This document shows, in pieces, positions 34,503 through 44,022 of a stretch of 64,000 nt of DNA. Every line of letters begins with the position of its first letter. Positions within the stretch are counted from its first letter, which is position 1. Location of the stretch: NCBI GenBank assembly GCA_014529385.2, contig CM043953.1, positions 109,002,549 to 109,066,548 of the forward strand, in the 5' to 3' direction. The notes below the pieces were generated by a model that worked only from the letters and a program-made list of their open reading frames with translations, searched no databases and had not been told where the DNA came from. This DNA comes from Adiantum capillus-veneris (taxonomy: Eukaryota; Streptophyta; Polypodiopsida; Polypodiales; Pteridaceae). The translations under genes and the position numbers were made by a program.

Positions 34503-34520
34503 ATCCCACCGGGCATGCCA
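34503..34520 (-). promoter_or_regulatory. Gypsy primer-binding site candidate
   Basis: TGGCATGCCCGGTGGGAT on the minus strand resembles the TGGCACGCCCGGTGGGAC type known after 5' LTRs of several plant gypsy families. It precedes the minus-strand gag, as expected. Confidence 0.5.
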
Positions 34521-34523
34521 AAA

Positions 34524-34820
34524 ATGAGAGCACCTGTAGCAAGGAAAAGGTCTTGTGATCTCTAGAGTGGGTGCTCCTCACTGCATTATGCATGAAACCT
34601 CACTCCAACAAAAGAAACATCACACATGAACATGACTCAAACACATATGTGGAATATGACTTAAGACACTAACAGCCGGTTTTTGAAACCGCGACCACGA
34701 GAACCATACCCCAAGAAGGGGAGAGCATATTACCAAAGGAAAAACAAAAAAAAGGGAAAGTTCTTTACCATTCACCACCCCTTTAGGCTTAACCACTAGC
34801 GGGGCACCACCAATTTGGCC
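34524..34820 (-). mobile_element. Probable 5' LTR fragment of the minus-strand gypsy remnant
   Basis: It lies just upstream of the primer-binding-site candidate and would end ...GGTGCTCTCA. It is non-coding. The far boundary is hidden where the CT-rich long repeat starts. Confidence 0.35.
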
Positions 34821-35010
34821 ACACCTCTCCATTATTGCCAAAAGACAGAGTCTCTCTCTCTTACTGCTCGGCTCCACCAATTCTCTCTCCCTCACTTACT
34901 CTACCACTGCATCACCGGGCCCAGTGGGCGCATAAGACGGGATACCACTGTCACACCCCTCTCGCGGGCCGCCATGCATTTTGTATATTCTCTCTCTCTC
35001 TTTCAAATAT

Positions 35011-35044
<34 letters not shown>

Positions 35045-35183
35045 TTTGCACGTCCATATCCCAACCCTAGCGGGCCACCATACTATACCCCTCCATCTCC
35101 CCTCTCGTCGACATCCCTTCGGCCTCACTCTCCTCCCTATACCCCCCCCTTTTTTCTTCCCAACTTTGGCGGACCACCGCCTA

Positions 35184-35219
<36 letters not shown>

Positions 35220-35805
35220 ATCTTTCCCTCCCATTAGATCTCACTTTCTTCCTTTGATAGAGCGGCCCCGTGGCCATAAAATAATCTCTCCCTCTCTCTC
35301 TCTCAATTCACTCTTCTCCACACACCACCCTTTCCTTATACTTTCCTCCCCCCTCACTCACACACTCTCTCTCACTCTCTTCCATGGTGGGAACCCGCCA
35401 TAAGGAAAAAATACTCTCTCTCTCCCTCTCTAACTCCAACCCCCCCCCCCCCCCCCTCCTTCTTGCCCTCTGTTGGATGCGGGCCACCCAAGCCATGCTC
35501 TCTCTCTCTCGCTCCCGGATCCAGCCCGTGCAGGTGCATTGGAAAAAGATGCCACACACACACACCCTATCTCCCTCTCCTTCCCTTGCCACTTCACCCT
35601 GCCCTCACTCTCTCTCTCACGTTGTGCGCAAGCGAGCCATGATCTTTCTTTGGCTCTCAGCCCAAAGGCACCGTTTTCATACGCTCTCTCTCTCTCTACA
35701 CACATAGACACACACCCTCCCCCACCCACACACAGCGTCCTCTCTCTATCTCTCTCCCCATCTCTCACCCTCGTGTTCCCTCCAACAATAAACCACCGAA
35801 AATGA

Positions 35806-35836
<31 letters not shown>

Positions 35837-36377
35837 ATATATCCCCCCCCTTCCCACGCACGCTCGCGCACTCACATATATATACATACACTCACCCATA
35901 CATGGTACATGCACGTGTATACACACGTGTACTCACAACAAAAATCATTAAAAAAAAGAAACTAAACGACATCGACGTCGACAAAGAAGGAAGACGACCA
36001 AATCGCGCCACACTGACACCGAAACAAGCAAAGGCGTCGAAGGCATGCCCCAGCCGAGCTAGGAAGAGATGAACACGCTACACCGACGCAGTAGCGAGGC
36101 TGCCATTCACCGGCATCCCAACCATGATTCCCTCTTTAGTAAAACTGTAGGTTATTATCATTTTTTCCCAGTTTCAACCAAATCTTGTAAAAAATCCCAA
36201 CCTTGTAAATTCTCATCTCTCTAGATGATGGTCACAAAGGCCCACCTAGAGGTTTTCATTATAATATTTCCCAAGACAAAGCAAGGTTCAACCACCCAGG
36301 AGCCACCACCTTGCTTTGTCTCCATGATTAGATTACCCTAATCACACTAGATTATCCTAATCTAAAGCACCCAACAC

Positions 36378-36388
36378 CTATAAAAAGG
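36378..36388 (+). promoter_or_regulatory. TATA box of long repeat, copy 2
   Basis: CTATAAAAAGG, conserved in copy 3 and slightly changed in copy 1. The G27 run starts 31 bp further on. Confidence 0.65.
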
Positions 36389-36408
36389 CACTGAGAGGCC
36401 ACTATCAA

Positions 36409-36435
36409 GGGGGGGGGGGGGGGGGGGGGGGGGGG
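36409..36435 (+). repeat. G27 run at the predicted transcript start
   Basis: Uninterrupted run of 27 G at the same relative position as G20 (copy 1) and G13 (copy 3). Confidence 0.85.
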
Positions 36436-36798
36436 CAAGTTCATGAGAGGTCAGCACTTGGTAGTATTTTGGTGGAGGAATTGGCAACATTTGTATCACA
36501 AAAGAGGGGACTTAGCGTAGTGGTTTGCTTTGGGAATCGACTCAAACGGTTGATGCACACACACATTTTGGCAAGTTTTCATGTCAATGAATCATCTCTA
36601 GAGAACGCACCAAGTAAGTTCACTATCCTTCCCTCTATGTCTCTATCACCATGATGTGCCACCTCGTCGGAAATAAGGCTGTTGTAAATATGGCAAGAGA
36701 ATAATTCTCCCTCACACCCACGAGGATTTTCATCACCTGTCTATTCTCTCTATTCTCTCTCTAGAATTCGTGATAGTTCAAATCACCGTTGTCTACGT

Positions 36799-36818
36799 CC
36801 TAGCTGCTCAAAGTTAGG
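36799..36818 (+). promoter_or_regulatory. Conserved U5 hairpin motif, copy 2
   Basis: CCTAGC pairs with GTTAGG, one pair being a G-T wobble. It is followed by TGGTGCCTCC. Confidence 0.55.
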
Positions 36819-36918
36819 TGGTGCCTCCTGTTCGCTTCATTGTGACCGGTTTGTGGCATGCATCGGCTCTCGGCGTTTATGAGGCATTCGGGGTCCGTGT
36901 CGTGCTTTGCGCTCATCA

Positions 36919-36941
36919 TTTGGTGCCCCCATAGAGGAGGG
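36919..36941 (+). promoter_or_regulatory. Possible primer-binding site, copy 2
   Basis: TTTGGTGCCCCCATAG follows the LTR end, as in copy 1. Confidence 0.4.
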
Positions 36942-36993
36942 ATTCTCGGAAACCTTCAGTTTACAATGTGAAAAGTAACGCACACCATCAATC

Positions 36994-37200
36994 ATGGACG
37001 AATGGCTGAAGGAATTTTCTTACTGGAGGACAGAAGAGGAGGAGACTAAAGAGGCACTAGCCGCCTTCATTAAAGTACTACTGAGAGGCTGTAGTGTCGC
37101 CCGTATTCAAGAGGTAAGATCCCCATCTCGTGTTGAGCGCATCAGGTGGGAGGTCTATAAAGTGCTATCACTGCTGTCAACCAAAACACATTGTCAATGA
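36994..37200 (+). CDS. Leader ORF of the gag-only element, copy 2
   Basis: A 68-residue ORF from a true ATG (MDEWLKEFSYWRTEEEETKEAL) is homologous to the shorter ORF at 2956. It ends in a TGA that overlaps the start of the next frame by a few bases. It probably encodes the N-terminal part of the gag precursor. No domain is recognised. Confidence 0.45.
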   Translation: MDEWLKEFSYWRTEEEETKEALAAFIKVLLRGCSVARIQEVRSPSRVERIRWEVYKVLSLLSTKTHCQ

Positions 37201-37412
37201 GTGCCATCAATGAAGGGAGCGAAGGGGATGAAATCATCCACATCGACATTCACCACGAGGAGGTCATCCACATCGAAGGAGGAAAGAAAACGGTAAGGCC
37301 TCTCTTTCCTAAGGAAACTGCAATCAAAGGTATAATCTCTACTCCAAAATGGCCTAAAGGAGCTGCTCAAGCCAAAGGTAAGGAAAGGCTAAGCCAGTCA
37401 GGAAACACATGA
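37191..37412 (+). CDS. Unidentified acidic/basic ORF, copy 2
   Basis: A 73-codon frame with an acidic His/Ile/Asp-rich first half (DEIIHIDIHHEEVIHIEGG) and a Lys-rich second half. It follows the leader ORF directly. From 37413 to 38007 further coding-like pieces (QLNGVEFMQRANYANYV, ITPYVLSDEGKVELMKGDD) occur with stops, suggesting a longer decayed reading frame between leader and gag. Confidence 0.3.
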   Translation: MSMSAINEGSEGDEIIHIDIHHEEVIHIEGGKKTVRPLFPKETAIKGIISTPKWPKGAAQAKGKERLSQSGNT

Positions 37413-38012
37413 CCCCAAAGGATTAAGCATATGGCCAAGAGAGTGCTTCAAGTTTGAAAAGCTGGGTCGTACCCAATTTGCCAAAGAGAAGGTCATACAA
37501 GGCTTAGCAGTGTAAGGTTGCCTATCGATTCGCATGGCGCATGCAGTCTTGCCAGTCCACTTCGACAATCCTGAAGCAGAAGTGGTGAGAATATTTCCAT
37601 GTCCTAGGGAGGAGTGGTTCGGTTAATGTTCTTGCTGTTTTGGAGGACGGGTAGAGGGTCTCCCTTCTCTCCCCATACAACTTATCATGAAGAAGCTCTC
37701 CATCACGGGTGAAATCCAGCGGGCTAGAGATGAGTTGCAGTTGAATGGAGTAGAGTTCATGCAGCGTGCCAACTACGCTAATTATGTGTAGTTGTTGCTA
37801 GCCAAAAGGCTGGGAGTGGTCAGACGCATTGCCATCACCCCGTACGTGTTGAGCGACGAAGGAAAGGTAGAGCTCATGAAAGGTGACGACCTCTTGTGGA
37901 TGTGCCGACTCATCAACACTGGCATGATAAGAGTATAAGTAAGTGATCCACCCTCTGTGAATGATGGGAAACGGACCAACAACATTCCCATTTAGATTTC
38001 TATAGCATATGC

Positions 38013-38220
38013 TGAAGGGGATCGGGGAGCACCACAGACAGAGAGTGAGAGAGAGAGAAGGAGACACACACACGATGTGGGTGGGGAGACTCCAAAGAGT
38101 GAGCAGCCCCCTATACACTTATGCTATGTATAAGGTATACAAGTCAGTGGGCGCCCAGACCTGTCATGTGTCTCCTTCTCTCTCTCACTCTCCGTCTGTG
38201 GTGCTCCCTGATCCCCTTCA
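38013..38220. mobile_element. 208-bp fold-back element with 5-bp target duplication
   Basis: Long terminal inverted repeats of about 55-60 bp start TGAAGGGGATC and end GATCCCCTTCA, including GGGAGCACCACAGAC and a GA-rich block. About 90 bp of unrelated sequence lies between the arms. Both flanks are TATGC (38008-38012 and 38221-38225). Copy 1 of the host element lacks it at the corresponding place. It has no coding capacity. The superfamily is not assigned. Confidence 0.85.
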
Positions 38221-38436
38221 TATGCATGTGAATATTTATGTAGATAGGAAGATCTTCTACCAAGCAAAAGATTTTGTATTTGTTTGACGCTGTGGTGCTA
38301 GGAGAAATCCTTAGCTCCCCAAACCCTATCATTCTCCCCATATTGGATTACCACCACTCCTTCAGTGTTTCCATATTTATCTTGTTTTAATCTATCCACC
38401 CAACCCTGTAAAAAGACGCTATGAGATGCTACTGTC

Positions 38437-38439
<3 letters not shown>

Positions 38440-38474
<35 letters not shown>
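38440..38474. repeat. (AT)n microsatellite
   Basis: About 35 bp of AT just upstream of gag. Copy 1 has an A/T-rich stretch but no AT tract at this position (about 3717-3730). Confidence 0.9.
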
Positions 38475-38479
<5 letters not shown>

Positions 38480-38502
38480 TTATAATTTCTTGAGTCACTA
38501 CC

Positions 38503-39097
38503 ATGGCAAGTGTTTCTTTCCCCATGTTTAGTGGAAAGAAGGGAGAAGACATCACCACTGACTTTCTGGATGATTTCGACATTGCTTGTGTGGTTTCCAA
38601 CAAGGATGACGTACAACGCGTCACGACTTCGAATTTTTCCTCTACTGATGAAAGTAGAGGCTAAGTATTGGTACAATGCTTTGCTCGAAGCTACTAAAAA
38701 TGCATGGGATGTGTTACGTGCTGCCTTTGTGAAGAGGTTTGGTGGAGGCACAACCTCGAAAAAGCTATGGCAGCTACTACTAACAGAATTGAAGCAGGGA
38801 AGTCTACTAGAGTATTCCACCTACAAGTCCAAGTTTGTGGATTTGTGGGAGAGATGGGTTGCCTTACTGGAGGAAGGTGAAGGAGCGCCTAATTTCCTGA
38901 AGAAGGACCGTTTCATTGCTAGCCTGTGGTTGCCGCTTAAGGAGAAGGTGAAGGGAAGGTTTCCTGCAGCATATGAGTTGGCAGTAGAAGTAGCCCGCCT
39001 TAAAGACAAGAAGACGCACATGCAAGCAAGAGTTAACGATTCAGAGGAATCAAGCTTAGTCCGACTAAACCCAGTTTACTTCAACAGCCGTTCATAG
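38503..39097 (+). pseudogene. gag: Retrotransposon gag, copy 2 (frameshifted)
   Basis: The ATG at 38503 matches the copy 1 start (MASVSFP). The frame shifts near 38610-38640, where 'GATGACGTACAACGCGTCACG' differs from copy 1. The rest is open to 39097 with the same core (YWYNALLEATKNAWDVLRAAF). It cannot give a full gag without frame correction. Confidence 0.7.
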
Positions 39098-39172
39098 AGA
39101 CCAAGCACAAGAGGCAGTAGAACAACACAAGACGTCCTGAGGCGCATCACTACCCAACTAGAGAGTTTATCT

Positions 39173-39430
39173 GTGCATCTGGTGCAGCAAGGACATGCAC
39201 CAGTCAAAAATCGAGAACAAGGAAGAGGACAACGAAGGAAAAATCAAGAGTACCACCGCTATAATTGCGGGGAGGACGACCATGGCATGTACTACTGCCC
39301 ACATCCAAGAAGGCAGAATTTCAATAGAGGAGGGAGACAGAATCAGATCTCCCCACCAAGGGCAAGACCACCACTGCCGAGGCAACCAATCTTACCTGTT
39401 CAAATCCCACCACTAGCCATGCAACCATAG
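39173..39430 (+). pseudogene. Gag zinc-knuckle segment, copy 2
   Basis: YHRYNCGEDDHGMYYCPHP: the first Cys of the CCHC set is Arg, while the second Cys, the His and the last Cys remain. Arg-rich (RRQNFNRGGRQNQ) and Pro-rich sequence follows. It is complementary to the losses in copy 1. Confidence 0.6.
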
Positions 39431-39463
39431 CTAGTCCCACCAGCTCAATTCCTACAGCCACCG

Positions 39464-39823
39464 ATGCAACCACAGCCACAATCACCACTTACACTCATCC
39501 TACACCCACCACCAATTGGTACCCGCACACCAAGTATCATTGGTCTTGTAGAAGAGGTCAAGATGAAGATAACAGAAGAAGGATCAAGCGAGAAGTTTAT
39601 TCAAAGAACGGAAGGAGTGGAACAAGAGGTTAAAGAGTCAAAATATGCTACCCAAGTGAGGGAGGTAAGTCAAATAAATTGTGTTGCAAATGTGAGTACA
39701 TCTTTAACCCTGGATGAAATAGGCACCAAAGCGATCAATCGACAGCATTGGGCAGTAAGAGTAAGAAGGTGTAAAGTGTTGACCAGGCCGCGTCAGAGTA
39801 AGAGGAATGCAAAGAGCATGTAA
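39464..39823 (+). CDS. Unidentified ORF downstream of gag, copy 2
   Basis: A 119-codon frame with a Pro-rich start and a Glu/Lys-rich middle (KMKITEEGSSEKFIQRTEGVEQEVKES). It has no protease or reverse-transcriptase motif. It sits where pol would be expected and shows that the element carries other sequence there. Confidence 0.3.
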   Translation: MQPQPQSPLTLILHPPPIGTRTPSIIGLVEEVKMKITEEGSSEKFIQRTEGVEQEVKESKYATQVREVSQINCVANVSTSLTLDEIGTKAINRQHWAVRVRRCKVLTRPRQSKRNAKSM

Positions 39824-40046
39824 GAAACAAGAGAAGAGGAAAACCGACCTGCTAGCAAGGATTTGAGAAGATGGACAACATATCAAGCAAAGGGGAGGGC
39901 TTTGAAAATGGAAGCCTGTGCAACAGCATGGACCAAGGACAGTGTAGCAAGCTAAAGGAATCTTGCATCAAGGAAGTTTCACTAGCGGACCATAACAAAG
40001 AGGTAAGTATGACTAAAGGTTTGGAGTTGGATATTGCTCCAGAGGC

Positions 40047-41022
40047 TTGGCACCAAGCAAGACTTTATTATGTAGTGTCATAGACTTAGAGATGGGTAAT
40101 GCCTCTAGTCTACTGAAAGGTGTTATAAACTTGGAGATGGGTAATGCCTCTAGTTTATGTGAGGGTGTTCAGAGTAAGTTTGATGATCAATATGTTTCCA
40201 ACCTTTTAAGGATGTTCCAGACTCCTCCACAATGCAGCATTGTGTTTGCATGGGATGAAGCAGACCTACGGTTATGGTTAACCGCTAGAACATATAGAGG
40301 TAAGATCAGCATGGAGATAAGAGTTAAGGAGCCATGGATAGACAAAAGGCTGATAGAATTCAAGAATGAAGGCTTCATTCCCAATTTGGTGCAATTTTTT
40401 ACAAATAGTGTATCCTCTCTATGGAGAGAGATAAGTGGTTTACGCTTGTATTTAAGCCGCAAGGTAGGTGGCTTACTATCAACCTCAGAAAGACAAAAGG
40501 ATGATAGAATGCAAGAATGAAGGCCTCATTCCCAATTTGGTGCAATTTTTCACAAATAGTGTATCCTCTCTATGGAGAGAGATAAGTGGTTTACGCTTGT
40601 ATTTAAGCCGCAAGGTAGGTGGCTTACTATCAACATCAGAAAAGACAGCTGACATGTTTGAGCACACCCAAGAGAAGCATGATATGCTTGCACTTTTTTC
40701 CAGTCATGGCAATAAGCAAGGTTCTAAAGACAACTGGAGCTCACCACACCAACAAGGTGGCCATATATGGTGGATTCTTGGCACTCTCTTGCGAATCATA
40801 ATTTTTAGTTATGTCTTTGCAGGAGCCAATATTCTCATTTCCCCTCTCACTACTGGTGGTTTCAAATTTGGGCCTATTTGGCATGCAAATTCTATTGTTC
40901 GGAAACTGAAGACAATGATCCTATTTTTCACTTGGGATCCAGGAGGACACTGGCACAATTTTCTGGAAGCCATGGGCTTCCCATTTATAGGCTCTCTCTA
41001 CACACACATACACCCTCCCCCA
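40047..41022 (+). pseudogene. Open coding-like region before the 3' long repeat
   Basis: Frames 40047-40520 and 40468-41028 are protein-like (IPNLVQFFTNSVSSLWREISGLRLYLS) but out of register because a 151-bp segment is duplicated. A hydrophobic stretch (LRIIIFSYVFAGANILIS) follows near 40790-40850. No family is recognised. The final 32 bp (40991-41022) already belong to long repeat copy 3. Confidence 0.35.
40341..40642. repeat. 151-bp tandem duplication
   Basis: Units 40341-40491 and 40492-40642 are nearly identical. The first begins GACAAAAGGCTGATAGAATT and the second GACAAAAGGATGATAGAATG. The length is not a multiple of three, so the duplication shifts the reading frame. Confidence 0.92.
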
Positions 41023-41183
41023 TGTTAAGTATGGAGCCTGATTTACCCTTGTAATTTTTTGTGGTAAAAGCGCACATTTGTAAGGCCTCCATTATGAGGA
41101 GAAGCCATCGTGCGTGAAGGAAAATCACTCACTGGAAACCAAAATTTTCACGGACAAGAATCAGGGGCAACTTTAAAGGCCTC
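41023..41183 (+). repeat. Truncated 5' LTR of copia B copy 2
   Basis: This is the first about 160 bp of the LTR. A 29-bp segment (CGGACAAGAATCAGG... to about 41181) is repeated at about 41197-41221, right at the junction to pol. Confidence 0.9.
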
Positions 41184-41215
41184 GGGGAGTGATTTACGGA
41201 CAAGAATCAGGGGCA

Positions 41216-42064
41216 ACTTTAAAGGGATCTTTGGTGGTTGCCAAGGGTGAAAAAGTCGGTACACTTTACTTGTGTACTGTTAGCACGCAACCTTCAGCTT
41301 GTGCAGCAACTACAGAAGTTGACAGTGCGGTGTGGCACTACCGACTTGGGCATATGAGTGCCAAAGGAATGCAAATCCTTCAAACAAAGAAGCTTCTACC
41401 AGGTTTGAAAGAAGTGGACTTAGAGTTCTGTGAAGATTGTGTTTATGGTAAACAAAAGAGGGTAAAATTTCAAAAATCAGGAAATGAAAGAAAAAATAAA
41501 AAACTTGAGTTGGTTCATTCTGATGTTTGGGGTCCTGCAAGTACACCATCACTTGGTGGCTCATTGTACTATGTAACATTCATAGACGATGCGACTAGAA
41601 AAACATGGGTTTATGTCATGAAGAATAAATCCGATGTATTTTCCATATTTCAAAGGTGGAAAGCCTATGTGGAGAATGAAACAGGTACCAAGGTTAAATG
41701 CCTCAGATCCGACAATGGAGGCGAATATTGCAGCCAAGCTTTTGAAAGCTTTTGTGCTAGCAATGGCATTTGGAGGCAAAGGACAACCCCAAGGACACCT
41801 CAACAAAATGGGATTTCGGAAAGGATGAACAGGACAATCATGGAACGAGCACGAAGCATGCGGCTACATGTAGGCCTATCGCTTGAGCTTTGGGCGGAAT
41901 CTGTAAGTACGTCTGTGTACTTAATTAATCGGTCACCCTCAACGGCATTGGATGGGGGAGTTCCAGAAGAGGCATGGACAGGTAAACCGGTGAATTATAC
42001 ATTTCTCAAAGTGTTTGGGTGTGAGGCTTTCATGCACATAGATAGAAGCCTAAGATCAAGTTAG
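41216..42064 (+). pseudogene. pol: Pre-integrase and integrase of copia B copy 2
   Basis: The frame enters at 'SLVVAKGEKVG' after the LTR junction. It has the HHCC zinc-binding segment (WHYRLGHMSAKG ... FCEDCVYGKQK) and a complete catalytic triad: Asp in HSDVWGPAS, Asp in LRSDNGGEY, Glu in QQNGISERMNRT. The enzyme joins element DNA to the host target. The frame ends at a TAG (42062-42064) caused by loss of one base in an A-run, just before the reverse-transcriptase frame resumes. No native start codon remains. Confidence 0.9.
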
Positions 42065-42186
42065 ATGCAAAGTCCAAAAAGTGTTTCTTCATTGGCTATG
42101 GAGAAGGAGACTTTGGGTATCGCCTATGGAATCCTGAAGATGGTAAAATCTTAAGGAGTAGGGATGTAATTTTTAACGAACAAAAT

Positions 42187-43962
42187 ATGTACAAAGATTA
42201 CTTGGAAAGAAAACAAACAAAAGAAACAGGTGATGAGTACATGGAGCTTGAGGACGGTGAAGACTCAAGGACTGCAAACGGTGACAATGTGCAACAACGT
42301 CAACCAAATGAGGAGCCTCAACCTATTCCCCGAAGATCTACAAGAGCAAGTAGACCTCCAGAAAGGTTTGTTCCTTCCTTCAACTATCTCTTGATCTCAG
42401 ATTTTGGAGAGCCGGAATCATATGAAGAAGCTATGCAACATGAATCCAAAGAAGAATGGACGAAGAGCATGCAAGTGGAGATGGAATCACTACATCGCAA
42501 CCAAACATGGGAGTTTGTTGAGTTGCCTAAAGGTAAGCGGGCACTTCAAAACAAATGGGTGTACAAGCTAAAGGAAGAAGAAGGTGGGAAGAAAAGGTAC
42601 AAGTCTAGGCTTGTGGTAAAAGGTTTTTCTCAAAAGAAAGGTATTGACTTCAATGAAATATTTTCTCTTGTTGTAAAAATGAACTCAATTAGGCTTGTCT
42701 TAAGGCTTGTGGCTGCTCATGATCTAAATCTCGAGCAAATGGATGCAAATACAGCATTCCGTCACGGTGACTTAGAGGAGGAAATCTACATGCTTCAACC
42801 AAAGGGGTATGAAGTAAAAGGTAAGGAGAAAATGGTTTGCAGATTAAAGAAGAGCTTGTATGGTTTAAAGCAAGCATCAAGACAATGTTACTTGAAGTTT
42901 GATCAATGGATGTTGGATCATGGATTCACAAGATGCAACTCGGATCACTGCGTTTACACAGAGAATTTGGGAGATGGGAAATTCATCATCCTAATGTTGT
43001 ATGTTGATGACATGTTGATTGCAAGTGCTAACATGCAGGACATCAAAGACCTAAAAGAGGAGCTGTCCAAATCTTTTTCAATGAAAGATTTAGGTGCTGC
43101 AAAGAGGATACTTGGTATGAAAATATCAAGGGACAGGACGAAGAAGACAATAAAGCTATCTCAAGAAGATTACATCAAGAAGGTACTAGAAAGGTTTGCA
43201 ATGCAAAATGCAAAACCAGTTTCTACACCTTTGGCTCGTCATTTTAAACTAACAAAGGATATGTGTCCAAAGACACAAGAGGAGATAGCCTATATGTCTA
43301 AAGTTCCATATGCTGCAGCGGTAGGTTCTCTAATGTATGCTATGGTCTGGACAAGGCCAGACATTGCACATGCAGTGGGAGTTGTGAGTAGGTTCATGGA
43401 CAACCTAGGTAAAGAGCATTGGCAAGCTGTGAAGTGGATACTTAGGTATCTACAATGGACAACAACAAATGCGTTGTATTTTGGAGGAACTGATATTTTT
43501 CTAGAAGGGTATGCTGATGCAGATATGGCAGGTGACAAAGATACTCGAAGGAGCACTACTGGCTATGTGTTCACGGTTGGAGGCACAGCAGTAAGCTGGG
43601 CTTCAAAGCTACAGAAAGTGGTTTCACTTTCTACCACGGAAGCAGAGTATATAGCAATGACGGAGGCAAGCAAAGAAATTCTATGGCTTCACAGATTCTT
43701 AGAAGAGCTTGGATTCAAACAAGACAATTGTGTCTTGTATAGTGATAGCCAAAGCGCTATCCATCTTGTGAAGAACTCAGCCTTTCATTCAAGGACAAAT
43801 CACATTGAGGTGAGATATCACTTCATACGCACTCTTTTGGAAGAGGGACAACTAAAGCGAGGAAAGGTGCATACAAGTGAAAATCCTTCAGACATGTTTA
43901 CAAAGGTGGTCAACAAGGATAAGTTGAGCTTTTTCTCATCTTCAATCGGCATTCAAGGATAA
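42187..43962 (+). CDS. pol: Reverse transcriptase-RNase H of copia B copy 2
   Basis: The uninterrupted 591-codon frame starts at ATG 42187, though in the intact element it would be the C-terminal part of gag-pol. After an acidic linker it has 'QTWEFVELPKGKRALQNKWVYK' (about residues 101-122), 'MDANTAFRHGDLEEEIYM' (about 186-203) and the catalytic YVDD in LMLYVDDMLIAS (about 274-285). RNase H follows with 'DADMAGDKDTRRSTTGYVF', STTEAEYIAM and 'FHSRTNHIEVRYHF'. It ends SSSIGIQG just before the polypurine tract. It is the best preserved polymerase of the window, yet the element lacks the promoter-bearing LTR part. It can serve as reference for the broken copy at 28118-29681. Confidence 0.9.
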   Translation: MYKDYLERKQTKETGDEYMELEDGEDSRTANGDNVQQRQPNEEPQPIPRRSTRASRPPERFVPSFNYLLISDFGEPESYEEAMQHESKEEWTKSMQVEMESLHRNQTWEFVELPKGKRALQNKWVYKLKEEEGGKKRYKSRLVVKGFSQKKGIDFNEIFSLVVKMNSIRLVLRLVAAHDLNLEQMDANTAFRHGDLEEEIYMLQPKGYEVKGKEKMVCRLKKSLYGLKQASRQCYLKFDQWMLDHGFTRCNSDHCVYTENLGDGKFIILMLYVDDMLIASANMQDIKDLKEELSKSFSMKDLGAAKRILGMKISRDRTKKTIKLSQEDYIKKVLERFAMQNAKPVSTPLARHFKLTKDMCPKTQEEIAYMSKVPYAAAVGSLMYAMVWTRPDIAHAVGVVSRFMDNLGKEHWQAVKWILRYLQWTTTNALYFGGTDIFLEGYADADMAGDKDTRRSTTGYVFTVGGTAVSWASKLQKVVSLSTTEAEYIAMTEASKEILWLHRFLEELGFKQDNCVLYSDSQSAIHLVKNSAFHSRTNHIEVRYHFIRTLLEEGQLKRGKVHTSENPSDMFTKVVNKDKLSFFSSSIGIQG

Positions 43963-44008
43963 GAAGCCAGAATGGAAAGCAGTCACAGGTTTGGTTTGGA
44001 GATCAGTC

Positions 44009-44022
44009 TCCAAGTGGGAGAT
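44009..44022 (+). promoter_or_regulatory. Polypurine tract of copia B copy 2
   Basis: CCAAGTGGGAGAT directly precedes the 3' LTR (TGTTAAGT at 44023). This is the common copia arrangement. Confidence 0.85.

Larger units (their letters stand above)
34821..36918 (+). mobile_element. 5' LTR-like long repeat, copy 2 of the gag-only retroelement
   Basis: A pyrimidine-rich part (34.82-35.78 kb, with C33 at 35187-35219 and an AT tract at 35806-35832) is followed by the conserved block (about 35.97 kb), CTATAAAAAGG (36378), G27 (36409-36435), the U5 hairpin (36799-36818) and the TCA end at 36918. The region 35.7-36.9 kb is clearly homologous to copy 1 and copy 3. The upstream boundary is not resolved. 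Confidence 0.6.

Noticed and set aside
41189-41215. Natural start codon for the integrase frame of copia B copy 2
   Set aside because: The frame opens only because of the LTR-pol deletion junction. There is no native start there, since integrase is part of a polyprotein.
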